Positions 45,148 to 53,202 are shown, numbered from the stretch's first letter. The stretch is DNA of 64,000 bases from CAVSJJ01 sp963771015 (GCA_963771015.1 CAVYRN010000007.1:186001-250000), one strand, 5' to 3'. Notes: generated from the letters alone by a model not told the origin. Numbers and translations are program-made.

Positions 45148-46799
45148 CCCGCGCGACCACCGTGCCCACCCGACCGAGCGGCGCCATCATCCTCGCCGGG
45201 CTCATCGGCGGCGCGGCCACGGCGTCGGGCATCGCCCTGACGGCGACGTCCGGCTGGCTCATCGTCCGGGCCAGCGAGCGGCCGGTCATCCTCACCCTGC
45301 TCGCCGCGATCGTCGCCGTGCGCGCGTTCGGCATGGCGCGCCCGTACTTCCGCTACGTCGAGCGGGTCCGCTCACATGACGCCGCCCTCGACGACCTCGC
45401 CCGACGCCGCGTCGACGTCTACGCCGGACTCGTCCCACTCACTCCGGCGCGGCTGGGGCGGGGCGCCCGCTCCGAGGTGCTCACCGGCGTCGTCGACGAC
45501 CTGTCCGATGTCGTCGACGCGCAGATCCGGGTCACCGTGCCGGTGGTGTCCAGCCTGGCCGCCGGGCTGCTCGCCGTCGTCCTCGCCGCCGCCCTCGCCC
45601 CATCGGTGGGCCTCGTCCTCGCGGCGCTGCTGCTCGTCATCGCGGCCGGGTGCGCCGTCGCATGGCTGCTGGAGTCCCGCTCCCAGGACAGCCTGCTGGC
45701 CGCGCGTGCCGACGTGATGCGGGTCAGCGACCTCGTGGCCCGCCAGGCCACCGAGCTGCGGGCCGTCGGCGGCGAGGCCACCGCCCTCGGCTGGCTGGCG
45801 GAGGCACACGACCGGTTGCGGTCGGCCGTCTCCAGGCAGAGCGCCGGCCGCGCCCTCATCGCCGCTCTCACCCTCGTCGGCACCGCGGCCGCCTCCGTCG
45901 CGGCCGCCTTCCTCGCGCGTGACAGCGGGGTTGCCGGGCCGATCGCCGCGCTCCTCGTCGTCACCCCGGTCGCCGTGGGCGACGCGCTCGCCCCCCTCGT
46001 CGAGTCCATGCGCTCCCTCGCCCGCGCCCAGGGGAGCCAGGCCCGTCTCGACGCCCTCCTCGACCAGGAGCCGGCCGTCGTCGGTGCCGGGGCGACCCCG
46101 CTGGCCGAGCCCGACCGCGGAGGGGTGACCTGCCCGGTTCCGCACCTCACCCTGCGCGGGGTGAGCGGGTCCTGGACCGGCACGTCGCGCCAGCTGGCCC
46201 CCGTGGACCTCGACCTGTGGCCGGGCCGCCGGGTCGCCGTCGTCGGGGCCAACGGCTCCGGCAAGTCCACCCTGCTCGCCGTCCTCGCCCGCCACCTCGA
46301 CCCGCACGAGGGGACATATGCCGTCGACGGCACCGACGTGCACGACGTCGACCTGGCAGAGCTGCGGGAGAGGTTCGCGGTCGTCGACGACGAGCCGCAC
46401 GTCTTCTCCTCGACGCTGCGCGAGAACCTCCGGCTGGCCCGTCCCGACACGGACGACGACGCCATCGACGAGGCCCTCGCCCGGGCCGGGCTCGGCGCCT
46501 GGCGTCGCCGGCTGCCCGACGGCCTCGACACCCGGCTCGGGAGCGGTGGCCGCGGCCTGTCCGGTGGCGAGCGCGCCCGCCTCGGCCTGGCCCGAGCGCT
46601 GCTCTCCCAGCGGCCCGTCATCCTCCTCGACGAGCCGGTCGCCCACCTCGACCATGCCACGGCCATGGCGGTCCTCGGCGACGTCGCGGCGTCGACATCC
46701 GACCGCACCGTCGTCATGGTGAGCCACCGCCCCGAGGGCCTCGAAGGCTTCGACGACATCCTCGACCTCACCGCGGAACACCGCATCACCAAGGAGTAG
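45144..46799 (+). CDS. cydC: CydC: ABC exporter subunit required for cytochrome bd
   Basis: A 551-residue half-transporter, partner of CydD. Six helices precede a nucleotide-binding domain with GANGSGKST, LSGGERARLG and VILLDEPVAHLD. The start overlaps the cydD stop (ATGA). The cydA-B-D-C order is the usual actinobacterial one. The stop is three bases before the BlaI-type regulator, showing that the regulator is part of the operon. Confidence 0.94.
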   Translation: MTRATTVPTRPSGAIILAGLIGGAATASGIALTATSGWLIVRASERPVILTLLAAIVAVRAFGMARPYFRYVERVRSHDAALDDLARRRVDVYAGLVPLTPARLGRGARSEVLTGVVDDLSDVVDAQIRVTVPVVSSLAAGLLAVVLAAALAPSVGLVLAALLLVIAAGCAVAWLLESRSQDSLLAARADVMRVSDLVARQATELRAVGGEATALGWLAEAHDRLRSAVSRQSAGRALIAALTLVGTAAASVAAAFLARDSGVAGPIAALLVVTPVAVGDALAPLVESMRSLARAQGSQARLDALLDQEPAVVGAGATPLAEPDRGGVTCPVPHLTLRGVSGSWTGTSRQLAPVDLDLWPGRRVAVVGANGSGKSTLLAVLARHLDPHEGTYAVDGTDVHDVDLAELRERFAVVDDEPHVFSSTLRENLRLARPDTDDDAIDEALARAGLGAWRRRLPDGLDTRLGSGGRGLSGGERARLGLARALLSQRPVILLDEPVAHLDHATAMAVLGDVAASTSDRTVVMVSHRPEGLEGFDDILDLTAEHRITKE

Positions 46800-46802
46800 C
46801 CC

Positions 46803-47246
46803 ATGCCCATGTCATCGTCCGCGCCACGCCTCGGGGACCTCGAGCGTGTCGTGATGGAGCACCTGTGGGAGTTCACCGGGGACGAGCGCGGCGGCGCAAC
46901 GGTCCGTGAGGTCCTGGACCAGTTCGCCGGCGAGCGCGAGATCGCGTACACGACCGTCATGACCGTCCTCGACCGGCTCTCGAAGAAGGGGCTCGTCACC
47001 CGGGTCCGGGACGGTCGGGCCTGGCGATACTCGCCGGCCGGGTCCCGTGAGGAGCTCACCGCGCGGACGATGCGCCGCACCCTCGAAGACATGGACGTCA
47101 CCGACCGGCGGGCCGCGCTCATGCACTTCCTCGACGGCGCCACCGAGGAGGAGATCGCCGACTTCAAGGACGTCCTCGCCGAGATCGACTCTCGGCCGCG
47201 GCTGCGCCCGAACAAGGTGCTCCGCCGGCCCCGGCTGAGGCGGTGA
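46803..47246 (+). CDS. BlaI/MecI/CopY-family transcriptional repressor
   Basis: A 147-residue winged-helix repressor. The DNA-binding domain includes LERVVMEHLWEF and AYTTVMTVLDRLSKKGLVTR (about 53-72), the family recognition helix region; the C-terminal half forms the dimerisation helices. AAGGAG precedes the ATG, three bases after cydC. With the M56 protease that follows, it is the classical BlaI/BlaR-type pair, but the target here is probably the cyd promoter dyads rather than a beta-lactamase gene, since none is present. Confidence 0.92.
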   Translation: MPMSSSAPRLGDLERVVMEHLWEFTGDERGGATVREVLDQFAGEREIAYTTVMTVLDRLSKKGLVTRVRDGRAWRYSPAGSREELTARTMRRTLEDMDVTDRRAALMHFLDGATEEEIADFKDVLAEIDSRPRLRPNKVLRRPRLRR

Positions 47247-47339
47247 GACCTCCATGGGGACGATCCGTGAGGTGAGCCTGCTCTCTCCTGCGCGCCGCCG
47301 GGTCCGGCCGACGGTGTCGCCCGTGGGAGGATGCACGCC

Positions 47340-48200
47340 GTGATCGCGCTCGGGCTCGTGTTCCTCGCGTTGGCCCTCGCCTGGCCGACGCCACGCCTCA
47401 TGGCGCGCCAGACCACCTTCCGGCGTGCGCCACGCGCCGCCCTGGTCGCGTGGCAGGCGGTGACGGTCAGCGCCATCATCGCCGCGCTGGCGGCGGCCCC
47501 CGCGATCCTCCCGCTCGTCCTCTTCGACGGACAGACCGTCGCGCAGCACATCATGATCCTGGCCGTCGCCGGCGCGGTGAGCGGGATCATGCTCGGCCGG
47601 CTCCTCGTGGCCGGGCACCGGATCGGCCGGGGCATGCGTCGCCGCCGGCGGCAGCACCGCGAGCTCGTCGATATCATCGCCCGCCAGCACCACGACCACG
47701 TCCGGGTTCTCGAGCACCCCACCCCGACGGCCTACTGCCTTCCGGGGCGGGAGAAGCGGGTCGTCCTGTCCCAGGGAGTCATCGACACCCTCTCGCCCAC
47801 TGAGCTCGACGCGGTCCTCAGCCATGAGGAGGCCCACCTCGTGGCCCGCCACGACCTGCTCCTCGAGTTCTTCTCGGTCATTCACGAGACGGTGCCCGCG
47901 CCGCTGCGGTGTCAGGCGGCGATGAGCGAGGTCCGGCTCCTCATCGAGGCGCTCGCCGACCGCGCCTCGGTCCGCCACGTCGGCGAGCTGTCGACGGCGC
48001 AGGCGCTCCTCGCCCTCGCGGACAGCAAGGTCCCGGAGGCGGCGATGGCGGTCTCCGGCGCGATGACCGCGCCCACCCGGCTCAAGCTCATCGCGGCCGG
48101 ACGACCGAACCCGGTTCTCCCGGCGCTCATGTACACGTACGCGACGGCTCTGCTCGCCGCTCCGCTCAGCCTGGTCGCCGCCGCCTGGAACGGGCTCTGA
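47340..48200 (+). CDS. M56-family membrane metalloprotease (BlaR1-like, no sensor domain)
   Basis: A 286-residue membrane protease with helices at about 1-15, 42-62, 68-90 and 262-282. The zinc site is His162-Glu163 and His166 in SHEEAH, with the third-ligand region LIEALADRAS. It is much shorter than BlaR1 because the extracellular penicillin-binding domain is absent, so it cannot sense beta-lactams the same way. GGAGG lies nine bases before the GTG chosen here; an ATG at 47331 touches that site. It probably cleaves the BlaI-type repressor encoded 93 bp upstream. Confidence 0.85.
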   Translation: MIALGLVFLALALAWPTPRLMARQTTFRRAPRAALVAWQAVTVSAIIAALAAAPAILPLVLFDGQTVAQHIMILAVAGAVSGIMLGRLLVAGHRIGRGMRRRRRQHRELVDIIARQHHDHVRVLEHPTPTAYCLPGREKRVVLSQGVIDTLSPTELDAVLSHEEAHLVARHDLLLEFFSVIHETVPAPLRCQAAMSEVRLLIEALADRASVRHVGELSTAQALLALADSKVPEAAMAVSGAMTAPTRLKLIAAGRPNPVLPALMYTYATALLAAPLSLVAAAWNGL

Positions 48201-48210
48201 CCGGTTCGGC

Positions 48211-48654
48211 CTAGGAGCCGGCCCCCCACGACGGGGGCGGCGGTGGGGGCGTCGAGCCGGGCGGGATGACGCCCTCGCCCTGGGCCGGCGGTGCTGGAGC
48301 CGCGGGCGCCTGCGGAGGGGGCGGCGGCGCTGAGCTCGGCGGCGGCGGCGCGGCATACCCGGCCGCGGCCGCGCCCGGCGGCGGAGGAGTGGGCGGCGCC
48401 GGCGGGCTCACGGTGAGCGGGCCGATCTGGCCGTTCGCCTCGAGCTGGCGCAGCGACTCCATCACCCGGTCGCGCTCCTCGGCGGCGGCCGGTCGGCCGG
48501 CCGCCTCGAGGTAGGCCAGGACACCGAGGTCGCGCAGCAGCCGTTCGGCCTCCTTGTGGCCGGGCGCGCCGCTCATCCCCGCGCTGGACAAAGCCTCATC
48601 GGCCTTCGACGCCAGGTCGCTCGCGGCCGCCTTGGCCCGTTCGAAGAAGCTCAT
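48211..48654 (-). CDS. Proline-rich small protein of unknown function
   Basis: A 147-residue protein. The first 80 residues are Ala- and Glu-rich and helical (FFERAKAAASDLASKADEAL, then RDLGVLAYLEAAGRPAAAEE), reminiscent of SHOCT/PspA-associated helpers. The C-terminal half is a Pro-rich, probably disordered tail. AAGGGG lies five bases before the ATG. It diverges from the AIM24 gene; related proteins beside AIM24 have no known function. I do not assign one. Confidence 0.75.
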   Translation of the reverse strand: MSFFERAKAAASDLASKADEALSSAGMSGAPGHKEAERLLRDLGVLAYLEAAGRPAAAEERDRVMESLRQLEANGQIGPLTVSPPAPPTPPPPGAAAAGYAAPPPPSSAPPPPPQAPAAPAPPAQGEGVIPPGSTPPPPPPSWGAGS

Positions 48655-48783
48655 GGGACCCCCTTGTCGCTCCGGGTCGGGACGACCCACTCGAAACGAT
48701 AGGACGCCGGGCCCCATCCCTTCTACGGTAGGAGCACGTGAGTTCCGGCCACCCGGCCGGATATCCCCGGGAGGATTGCGCCC

Positions 48784-49518
48784 ATGACCATTCACGGCAG
48801 CCTGTTCCAGGAGTTCAAGGAGAAGGAGACCGAGGACCCCTTCGCGCTGCAGAACAAGAAGCTGCTCCGCATCGACATGAGGTACGGCGAGGTGTGGGCG
48901 CGGTCGGGGTCGATGGTCGCCTACCAGGGCGATGTCCGGTTCAAGAACACCGGGTCCGGCGGCCTGGGCAAGATGGTCAAGAAGGCGGTGACCGGCGAGG
49001 GCGTCGACATGATGCAGTGCTCCGGCCAGGGTGAGCTGTTCGTCGCCGACATGGCCAGCGAGATCCAGGTCATGTATCTCGAGAACGACGCCATCTCGGT
49101 GAACGGCTCAAGTGTCCTGGCCTTCAGCAACTCGATCCAATGGGACATCCACCGGGTCCAGGCCCGGGGCGCCATGGTGGCCGGCGGCCTCTACAACGTC
49201 GCGCTCAACGGTACCGGCTACGTCGCCGTCACGACCAAGGGCGACCCGGTCGCCCTGGATGTCGCGAGCACACCGACGTTCGCCGACCCGCAGGCCGTGG
49301 TCATGTGGACCGCCGGGGTGTCGATGGACCTCAGGATCGACACCGGAGGCCTCGGCTCGATGATCCGGGGCGGGTCGGGCGAGACCTTCCAGATGGCGTT
49401 CGGCGGCCAGGGCTACGTCCTGGTCCAGCCGAGCGAGAGCGTCGTCAAGGGCGGACATCAGCAGACGAGTGGGCCGTCCGGCGGTGGCGGGATGCTCGGC
49501 GGCCTGCTCGGGAACTGA
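48784..49518 (+). CDS. AIM24/TerB-associated family protein
   Basis: A 244-residue all-beta protein of the AIM24 (YhcR/TerD-like) family, related to a mitochondrial inner-membrane protein. The repeat-like turns LFVADMASEIQVMYLEND and GGSGETFQMAFGGQGYVLVQP are typical. The end is Gly-rich. Such proteins are often linked to membrane or tellurium-type stress, but the function is unknown. A perfect hairpin follows the stop. Confidence 0.88.
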   Translation: MTIHGSLFQEFKEKETEDPFALQNKKLLRIDMRYGEVWARSGSMVAYQGDVRFKNTGSGGLGKMVKKAVTGEGVDMMQCSGQGELFVADMASEIQVMYLENDAISVNGSSVLAFSNSIQWDIHRVQARGAMVAGGLYNVALNGTGYVAVTTKGDPVALDVASTPTFADPQAVVMWTAGVSMDLRIDTGGLGSMIRGGSGETFQMAFGGQGYVLVQPSESVVKGGHQQTSGPSGGGGMLGGLLGN

Positions 49519-49537
49519 GCGCCCGCGCCCAGACGCA

Positions 49538-49569
49538 GGTATGCCGCGTGGGAGACCACGCGGCATACC
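49538..49569. terminator. Perfect hairpin made from two inverted copies of the GTATGCCG word
   Basis: GGTATGCCGCGTGG (49538-49551) pairs base-for-base with CCACGCGGCATACC (49556-49569) across a GAGA tetraloop, a GNRA-type sequence. It lies between convergent genes, 19 bp after the AIM24 stop. Both arms carry the dispersed 8-mer. Terminator role is inferred from position. Confidence 0.8.
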
Positions 49570-49636
49570 CCATCCGTTGGTGGGCCGGCCCGCGACAGTT
49601 CCATCGCCCCGGGCCGGCCCACGCGGGACCCCCGGA

Positions 49637-50602
49637 CTACCCGGTGTGCTGCTTCGCGTAGTAGCGGCGCCAGATGACGCGATGGATGGGAATCCACCTC
49701 GGGATCGAACGCAGCCCTGGAATGACGGGAACCAGCGCAAGCCCGAGGGTCAGCACCATCATCAGCCCCCAGACAAGGGCATCAGCATTGTCGGAGGAGG
49801 CGAACGGCTCCACCTGGTACCAGAACGTGTAGAGCCACATCCACGGCTGACCGGGGTAGTTGCCCGTCTCGTTCATCATGCCCCACTGGTCACCGCCGAG
49901 GCTGCGTGCCCGGGACTGGTCCTCCAGGTAGGAGCCGTCGGAGAGGAGCAGCAGCGACTTGGTCGGGTCGCTGCCATAGAACCCCGGCGTGTTGAGCATC
50001 GACTCGAGGCCACCGGACTTGGCCAGCGTGAGCAGGGACTGCGCCATGACGGGGACCGGCCCGTAGTCGGCCGACGGGGCCACCTGGGTGGGGTCACCGT
50101 CCGGGGCGTTGGACAGGGCGTCGGCGTAGGCGTTCGCCCATGACGACTGCTGGTCGGCGGTCGCGCCCTTCCACTGGTCGAGAGCCGTCGTCAGGGCCGA
50201 GTCGCCGGAGACGTTGCTCAGCGGTGTGACGACCAGGTCGTTGGCCGAGTCGACCGGGATGCGGACCCCGCCCCACTTCTGCAGCGGCAGCGGCCCGAGG
50301 GTCTGGCCGTCGGCGTTGGCGTTGTACGGGGGGCCGTACGTCGCCGACCCGGAGGTCCCGGCGAGCTCGCTCGTCGCCGTGGCGACGACATCGGCCGGTG
50401 CGGCGGTGGCCCAGTCCTGCAGGGTCATCGCCTTCTCGTCCGGTGAGGAGAACGCGATGGCGAGCCCGATGGTGAGAACCGACATCACGACGAGCGCGAT
50501 GACGAACTCCTTGACGAGGTCGTAGCGCCGGGTGGGGAAGTCGTGCGAGTCAGGGGTGGAGTCGCGGTGGGCGGACGGACGCTTGGCGGTGGCGGTGCTC
50601 AT
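49637..50602 (-). CDS. Two-helix membrane partner of the cytochrome b (subunit-IV-like end)
   Basis: A 321-residue protein. A cytoplasmic N-terminus leads to helix 1 (about 29-50), then about 210 extracytoplasmic residues, helix 2 (about 270-290) and a basic tail RSIPRWIPIHRVIWRRYY resembling the end of cytochrome b subunit IV. WLYTFWYQVEPF (about 253-264) may stand in for the PEWY region. The chain has no cysteine, so it can bear neither c-type haem nor Fe-S cluster. It overlaps the cytochrome b gene and is its likely partner; family unknown to me. Confidence 0.75.
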   Translation of the reverse strand: MSTATAKRPSAHRDSTPDSHDFPTRRYDLVKEFVIALVVMSVLTIGLAIAFSSPDEKAMTLQDWATAAPADVVATATSELAGTSGSATYGPPYNANADGQTLGPLPLQKWGGVRIPVDSANDLVVTPLSNVSGDSALTTALDQWKGATADQQSSWANAYADALSNAPDGDPTQVAPSADYGPVPVMAQSLLTLAKSGGLESMLNTPGFYGSDPTKSLLLLSDGSYLEDQSRARSLGGDQWGMMNETGNYPGQPWMWLYTFWYQVEPFASSDNADALVWGLMMVLTLGLALVPVIPGLRSIPRWIPIHRVIWRRYYAKQHTG

Positions 50603-51246
50603 CGGGTCGGCTCCTCGGCGTCGATCGGCGGGACGACCCCGTGCCGGCGGACCAGGATGATGTGGCCGACGACGATGAGCCCGACCACCAGGGGCAGCAG
50701 CACGATGTGCCACAGCAGCATCTGGGCGGTGTCAAGAACGTTGAAGTAGGCGCCGAACCCGATGGAGTTCAACCCATCCTTGGCCTGCGTGCTGATCCAC
50801 TGGGCGTCGAGGTTCGTCTGCGAGAGGTAGCCGGTGAAGGCGGTGCCGATCGAGGCGACGAACAGGACCATGCCGGTGACCCAGGTCATCGTCCGGTTGC
50901 CTCGCCAGGCCGCCATCCAGAACTTGCCCCACAGATGGATGACCATCACGGCGAAGAAGAGCTCGACACTCCACAGGTGGAGCGAGTTGACGAAGTGGCC
51001 GAGGCTCGAGGTGTGCCACCACACCGCGCCGCCGACGGCGAGGAGACCGCCGGTGACGAGGACCACCACGAGGGCGGCCAGCGTGGCGACGCCGAAGACG
51101 TAGATCCACGAGTCGACGTAGGACGGCTGGCGGTCGGGAAGTGCCTGGCCCTCCGGGACCGCATGGGTGATGCGGTCGCGCACCCGGGCGGTCCAGGTCG
51201 TCGGCGCGGAGCCGGAGGCGGGTCGACCGGTCTGGGTGGCGGTCAC
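50599..51246 (-). CDS. b6-type cytochrome b (N-terminal four-helix part only)
   Basis: A 215-residue membrane cytochrome with four helices. The four haem ligands are His90 and His104 (helix B, 14 apart) and His180 and His195 (helix D, 15 apart), the spacing of cytochrome b6 and Gram-positive QcrB. It ends after helix D with HGVVPP, so the usual C-terminal quinol-site half is absent from the chain. It starts at a GTG overlapping the small upstream gene (GTGA). No Rieske or cytochrome c1 gene is in the cluster, which is unusual. Confidence 0.9.
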   Translation of the reverse strand: MTATQTGRPASGSAPTTWTARVRDRITHAVPEGQALPDRQPSYVDSWIYVFGVATLAALVVVLVTGGLLAVGGAVWWHTSSLGHFVNSLHLWSVELFFAVMVIHLWGKFWMAAWRGNRTMTWVTGMVLFVASIGTAFTGYLSQTNLDAQWISTQAKDGLNSIGFGAYFNVLDTAQMLLWHIVLLPLVVGLIVVGHIILVRRHGVVPPIDAEEPTR

Positions 51247-51446
51247 TGCCCGTCCCCCTCGTCGCCGGTCGCCGGCGGGGTCTGCGCGGCGGCGGTCTCG
51301 TCCGCGTGCGGGAACGGGATGTACAGGGCGGCAACGAAAACAGCGATCATCGTGAGGATGATCGCCAGGTTGGTGACTGAGATATGGATGACCCACCAGT
51401 CGATGTAGTGACCAGCGGGGCTCAGCGTGGTCAATGCCGGGTGCAT
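51243..51446 (-). CDS. Small single-helix membrane protein of the cytochrome b cluster
   Basis: A 67-residue protein with one hydrophobic helix (about 23-44, TNLAIILTMIAVFVAALYIP) between a His-containing N-terminus and an acidic tail. AGGAAGAAG precedes the ATG. Its stop overlaps the cytochrome b GTG start. It is probably an accessory subunit of the redox complex. Confidence 0.75.
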   Translation of the reverse strand: MHPALTTLSPAGHYIDWWVIHISVTNLAIILTMIAVFVAALYIPFPHADETAAAQTPPATGDEGDGQ

Positions 51447-51577
51447 GACGACTTCTTCCTATGAGCCTTGCCGCGACGAGTGCCGTCGCGAAAGTTGAAG
51501 ATAGAACTACTTCCTGGGAAACCCATAGGAGTTTCATCCCAATCCTGGGAATCGGGGACCTTCTTGATGCGCCTCGC

Positions 51578-51596
51578 TAAGGAAAGGCGTACCTTA
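51578..51596. promoter_or_regulatory. DtxR/IdeR-like iron box upstream of the cytochrome b operon
   Basis: TAAGGAAAGGCGTACCTTA has perfect TAAGG/CCTTA outer arms and agrees with the 19-base DtxR/IdeR consensus (TWAGGTTAGSCTAACCTWA) at about 14-15 positions. It overlaps the end of the MarR gene and lies about 130 bp before the small-subunit start. Iron control of a haem protein operon would make sense. Not tested. Confidence 0.5.
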
Positions 51597-52127
51597 TGCG
51601 CCCGCCGCCGGGGGCGCCGTCGGCGAAGCGGGTCGGCAGGGCCGGTCCGGCAGCCGTTCGAGCAGCCTGGCGAGCGAGCGGTGCAGGTGGCCCATGTCCT
51701 CGGCGCCGATCTGTCGGGCCCACTCCTGCTCGATCTCCGCGAAGAGGAGCCGAGCCAGCACGAGCGCGCGAGCGCCCCGCTCGGTCAGGGTGAGGATGCG
51801 CGCCCTCAGGTCCCTCGGGTCGGGGGACGCCGAGAGGTAGCCGGCCCGTTCCAGATGCGCGATCTGCTGGCTCACGGCCTGCTTGGAGACCTCGCACCGG
51901 TCGACGATCTGGCTGGCCCTCAGCGGTCCGTCACCGAGGTGCCGCAGGACGTTGCGGGTCGGGGCGAGGGAGAGGTCGGAGAACTCCGACGCGGCCAGTC
52001 GCCGGTCGACGTCGGCCGCGAAGAACGCGGCGACACGATGGAGCAGCGCCCCCAGCGGAAGTTCCTCCGCGGGCGCGACGATGCGCTCGACGACCACCTG
52101 GTCAGGGTACCGGGAGGGAATGGTCAA
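51594..52127 (-). CDS. MarR family transcriptional regulator
   Basis: A 177-residue regulator. The winged helix reads LRASQIVDRCEVSKQAVSQQIAHLERAGYL (in two parts, about 68-97), then SPDPRDLRARILTLTERG. A cysteine lies in the recognition region (DRCEVSK), which could sense redox state. The annotated start is TTG; AAGGAG abuts it, so the true start may be another codon downstream. It diverges from an FMN-reductase gene, a typical quinone/electrophile-response pair, and precedes the cytochrome b cluster. Confidence 0.85.
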   Translation of the reverse strand: MTIPSRYPDQVVVERIVAPAEELPLGALLHRVAAFFAADVDRRLAASEFSDLSLAPTRNVLRHLGDGPLRASQIVDRCEVSKQAVSQQIAHLERAGYLSASPDPRDLRARILTLTERGARALVLARLLFAEIEQEWARQIGAEDMGHLHRSLARLLERLPDRPCRPASPTAPPAAGA

Positions 52128-52136
52128 CTCCTTGAC
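52123..52136. promoter_or_regulatory. GTCAA-CTCC-TTGAC dyad between MarR and FMN-reductase genes
   Basis: GTCAA (52123-52127) and TTGAC (52132-52136) are perfect inverted arms four bases apart. They cover the MarR start and lie 60 bp before the reductase start. Possible operator of the MarR protein; inferred. Confidence 0.45.
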
Positions 52137-52195
52137 TTTGTTGGGATGACCGAGACGTCGTCAGCTACTCGACTACCTACCCTCGGGAGCCAGCA

Positions 52196-52738
52196 GTGAA
52201 GATCCTCGTCCTCGTCGGCAGCCTGCGCCGGGCCTCGGACAACCGGCGACTGGCCGGCGCAGCCATCGACCACCTGCCCGAGGGCGCCACCGCGACGACA
52301 TGGGACCGCCTCGCCGAGCTGCCGCACTACTCCGAGGACACCGACGGCGCAGACGCGCCCGCCGTCGTCGGCGAGCTGCGCGCCGCCGTCGCCGGGGCCG
52401 ACGCGCTGCTCGTCGTCACGCCGGAGTACAACGGCTCGCTGCCCGGGTCGCTGAAGAACGCCATCGACTGGCTGTCGCGGCCCCGCGGAGCCGCCGCCAT
52501 CGCCGGGAAGCCGACGGCGGTTCTCGCCGCCACCCGCTCGCCCCGGGGAGCGCAGTGGGCACGCGAGGACGCGGTCCGGATCCTCGGCGTGGCCGGTGCC
52601 GACATCGTCGGCCCCTCGATCGGGATCGCCCAGGCGCACGACGCCTTCACGGACGGCCGGCTCACCGACCCTGAGGTCGACGCCGCGCTCCACGAGCTCG
52701 TCGGCCGACTTGCGGGTGCGGTCGCGGACGCGGCCTGA
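52196..52738 (+). CDS. NADPH-dependent FMN reductase family protein
   Basis: A 180-residue flavodoxin-like oxidoreductase. VGSLRRASDNRRLA (about 7-20) binds the FMN phosphate and TPEYNGSLPGSLKNAIDW (about 80-97) is the family signature. Such enzymes reduce FMN, quinones or azo compounds with NAD(P)H and help in oxidative stress. It starts at GTG and diverges from the MarR gene, which probably controls it. Confidence 0.93.
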   Translation: MKILVLVGSLRRASDNRRLAGAAIDHLPEGATATTWDRLAELPHYSEDTDGADAPAVVGELRAAVAGADALLVVTPEYNGSLPGSLKNAIDWLSRPRGAAAIAGKPTAVLAATRSPRGAQWAREDAVRILGVAGADIVGPSIGIAQAHDAFTDGRLTDPEVDAALHELVGRLAGAVADAA

Positions 52739-52770
52739 GGCGACGCGGCGGGGCTACCGGGTGGTCAGGG

Positions 52771-53202
52771 CTACCGGGCGGAGGGGAGCCAGCGGGGGGC
52801 GTTGGCCCAGTCCAGGCCCTCGGGCGGGCGGGCCACGTGGGCGCTCACCTGCCGCGACCACAGCTCGGCGACGAGGACCTCGATCATCGCCTGGCCCCGG
52901 GCCCTGCTGAACTCGCCGTCGCAGTCGAGGGAGACGACGATCCCCTGGTCGGTCAGGTACGGCCCGGATGCGCCGCCCGGCGTCCACCACCGTCCGCTCG
53001 CGACCTGCGTCGCGGTCAGCTCGCGCCCCGTGTCGTCCATGACCAGGAACCTGGCCACCGCCTCGGTCAGCGCAGCCACCGCGCCGACGGTGTCGTCCGT
53101 CGCGACGATGAAGGTCGGGTCCCCGAACCAGCTGTGCGGGAACAGGTCCGCCACCTGTGGGTCGACCCAGTAGACGTCGGCCGACACGGTCACTTCGGTC
53201 AT
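52771..53202 (-). CDS. Protein of unknown function (143 aa)
   Basis: A small, probably cytoplasmic protein that I do not recognise. Acidic N-terminal half with several Trp (WVDPQVADLF, SWFGDPTF), then RWWTPGG and VSLDCDGEF. GGGGAGG lies 11 bases before the ATG. It is convergent with the FMN reductase gene. It could be an immunity-type or SMI1-like protein by size, but there is no positive evidence. Confidence 0.65.
   Translation of the reverse strand: MTEVTVSADVYWVDPQVADLFPHSWFGDPTFIVATDDTVGAVAALTEAVARFLVMDDTGRELTATQVASGRWWTPGGASGPYLTDQGIVVSLDCDGEFSRARGQAMIEVLVAELWSRQVSAHVARPPEGLDWANAPRWLPSAR

Noticed and set aside
46803..48200. A beta-lactam resistance system (BlaI/BlaR1)
   Set aside because: The M56 protein has no penicillin-binding sensor domain and no beta-lactamase or PBP gene is near; context points to cyd.
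49637..51446. A normal cytochrome bc1/bcc complex
   Set aside because: Rieske and cytochrome c genes are absent and the partner protein has no cysteine.
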